Part shown: positions 63,760 to 64,000 of the stretch, in pieces
How positions within the stretch are numbered: the stretch's first letter is position 1
Layout: every line of letters begins with the position of its first letter
DNA from: Colias croceus
Lineage: Eukaryota > Arthropoda > Insecta > Lepidoptera > Pieridae
Assembly: GCF_905220415.1 (NCBI RefSeq)
Contig: NC_059537.1
Location: 4,749,622 to 4,813,621, forward strand
Direction of reading: 5' to 3'
DNA length: 64,000 nucleotides
The notes under the pieces: generated by a model
Seen by the model: only the letters and a program-made list of their open reading frames with translations
Database searches by the model: none
What the model was told of the DNA's origin: nothing
Made by a program: the position numbers and the translations under genes

Positions 63760-64000
63760 CTATACAGGGTGTAATCTTTAAGTGTGCACAAGCGATTATT
63801 CCGTAACTATTGCAGATACCAAAAAACTTTAAACTGATATCGAAAGTACTTAACTTAATGAGTAAAATGGCCATAATAAATTTTTAAAAATAAAACGAGA
63901 AATATCCAAAAATGTTACATTAAACGCTCCCATACATTTTATTTCCCATACATTTTGTATTCATAGCAGATTTTCGAAGTGATGTCCTCATTGTGCAATA
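63760..64000 (+). repeat. Probable transposon end, cut by window edge
   Basis: From CTATACAGGGTGTAATCTTT onward the sequence has the TACAGGGTG-type start seen at ends of several insect DNA elements. The other end lies outside the window, so the call is weak. Confidence 0.3.

Overview
This is animal nuclear DNA, almost certainly from a moth (Lepidoptera; a noctuoid is my guess). The evidence is AT-rich sequence, short exons with GT-AG introns, insect-like proteins, lepidopteran-type SINE and RTE 3' tails (GCGGGCGAAGCCGCGGGCGG..., CGGTCCGCCCCGGCTTCGCC...), and many TAGGTAC/GTACCTA words. There are no bacterial operons, rRNAs, CRISPR arrays or recognisable tRNAs.

Layout. 1-7.7 kb: no gene recognised, with a few CpG-rich patches. 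7.8-9.0 kb: an internally deleted PIF/Harbinger transposon and a 195-bp foldback element. 9.4-13.9 kb (-): ETFA, electron transfer flavoprotein alpha, 7 exons, 330 aa. 14.9-17.5 kb (+): 6-pyruvoyl-tetrahydropterin synthase, 4 exons, 167 aa, divergent from ETFA. 18.9-31.8 kb (-): alkaline ceramidase, 5 exons, 269 aa, whose 10.9-kb third intron holds a non-LTR retrotransposon with an open 1030-codon endonuclease/RT frame. 32.7-37.9 kb (+): a gene I do not recognise, assembled as 14 phase-consistent exons (881 aa). 38.5-40.9 kb (-): PAAF1-like WD40 proteasome factor, 6 exons, 393 aa. 41.7-46.2 kb (+): sorting nexin 17, 8 exons, 477 aa. 48.0-48.5 kb (-): UQCRB (complex III subunit 7), 3 exons, 109 aa. 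51.9-54.7 kb (+): lipoyltransferase LIPT1, 4 exons, 419 aa. 55-64 kb: no coding gene recognised. It holds a promoter-like CpG patch with an X-box-like site, a 1-kb near-perfect palindrome and several short perfect hairpins.

The genes are a housekeeping set rather than a pathway cluster. Three are mitochondrial: ETFA (electrons from fatty-acid and amino-acid dehydrogenases to ubiquinone), UQCRB (complex III) and LIPT1 (lipoylation of 2-oxoacid dehydrogenases). The others serve pterin/BH4 synthesis, ceramide turnover, 26S proteasome regulation and endosomal recycling. Gene pairs alternate between head-to-head (ETFA/PTPS, ceramidase/unknown gene, PAAF1/SNX17) and tail-to-tail (PTPS/ceramidase, unknown/PAAF1).

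The most unusual structure is the palindrome at 56.76-57.78 kb. Each ~440-bp arm carries three copies of GGTTGCC-N11-GGCCGCAA at a 142-143-bp period. Exon coordinates come from reading splice sites and checking that reading phase is kept. I could run no database search.
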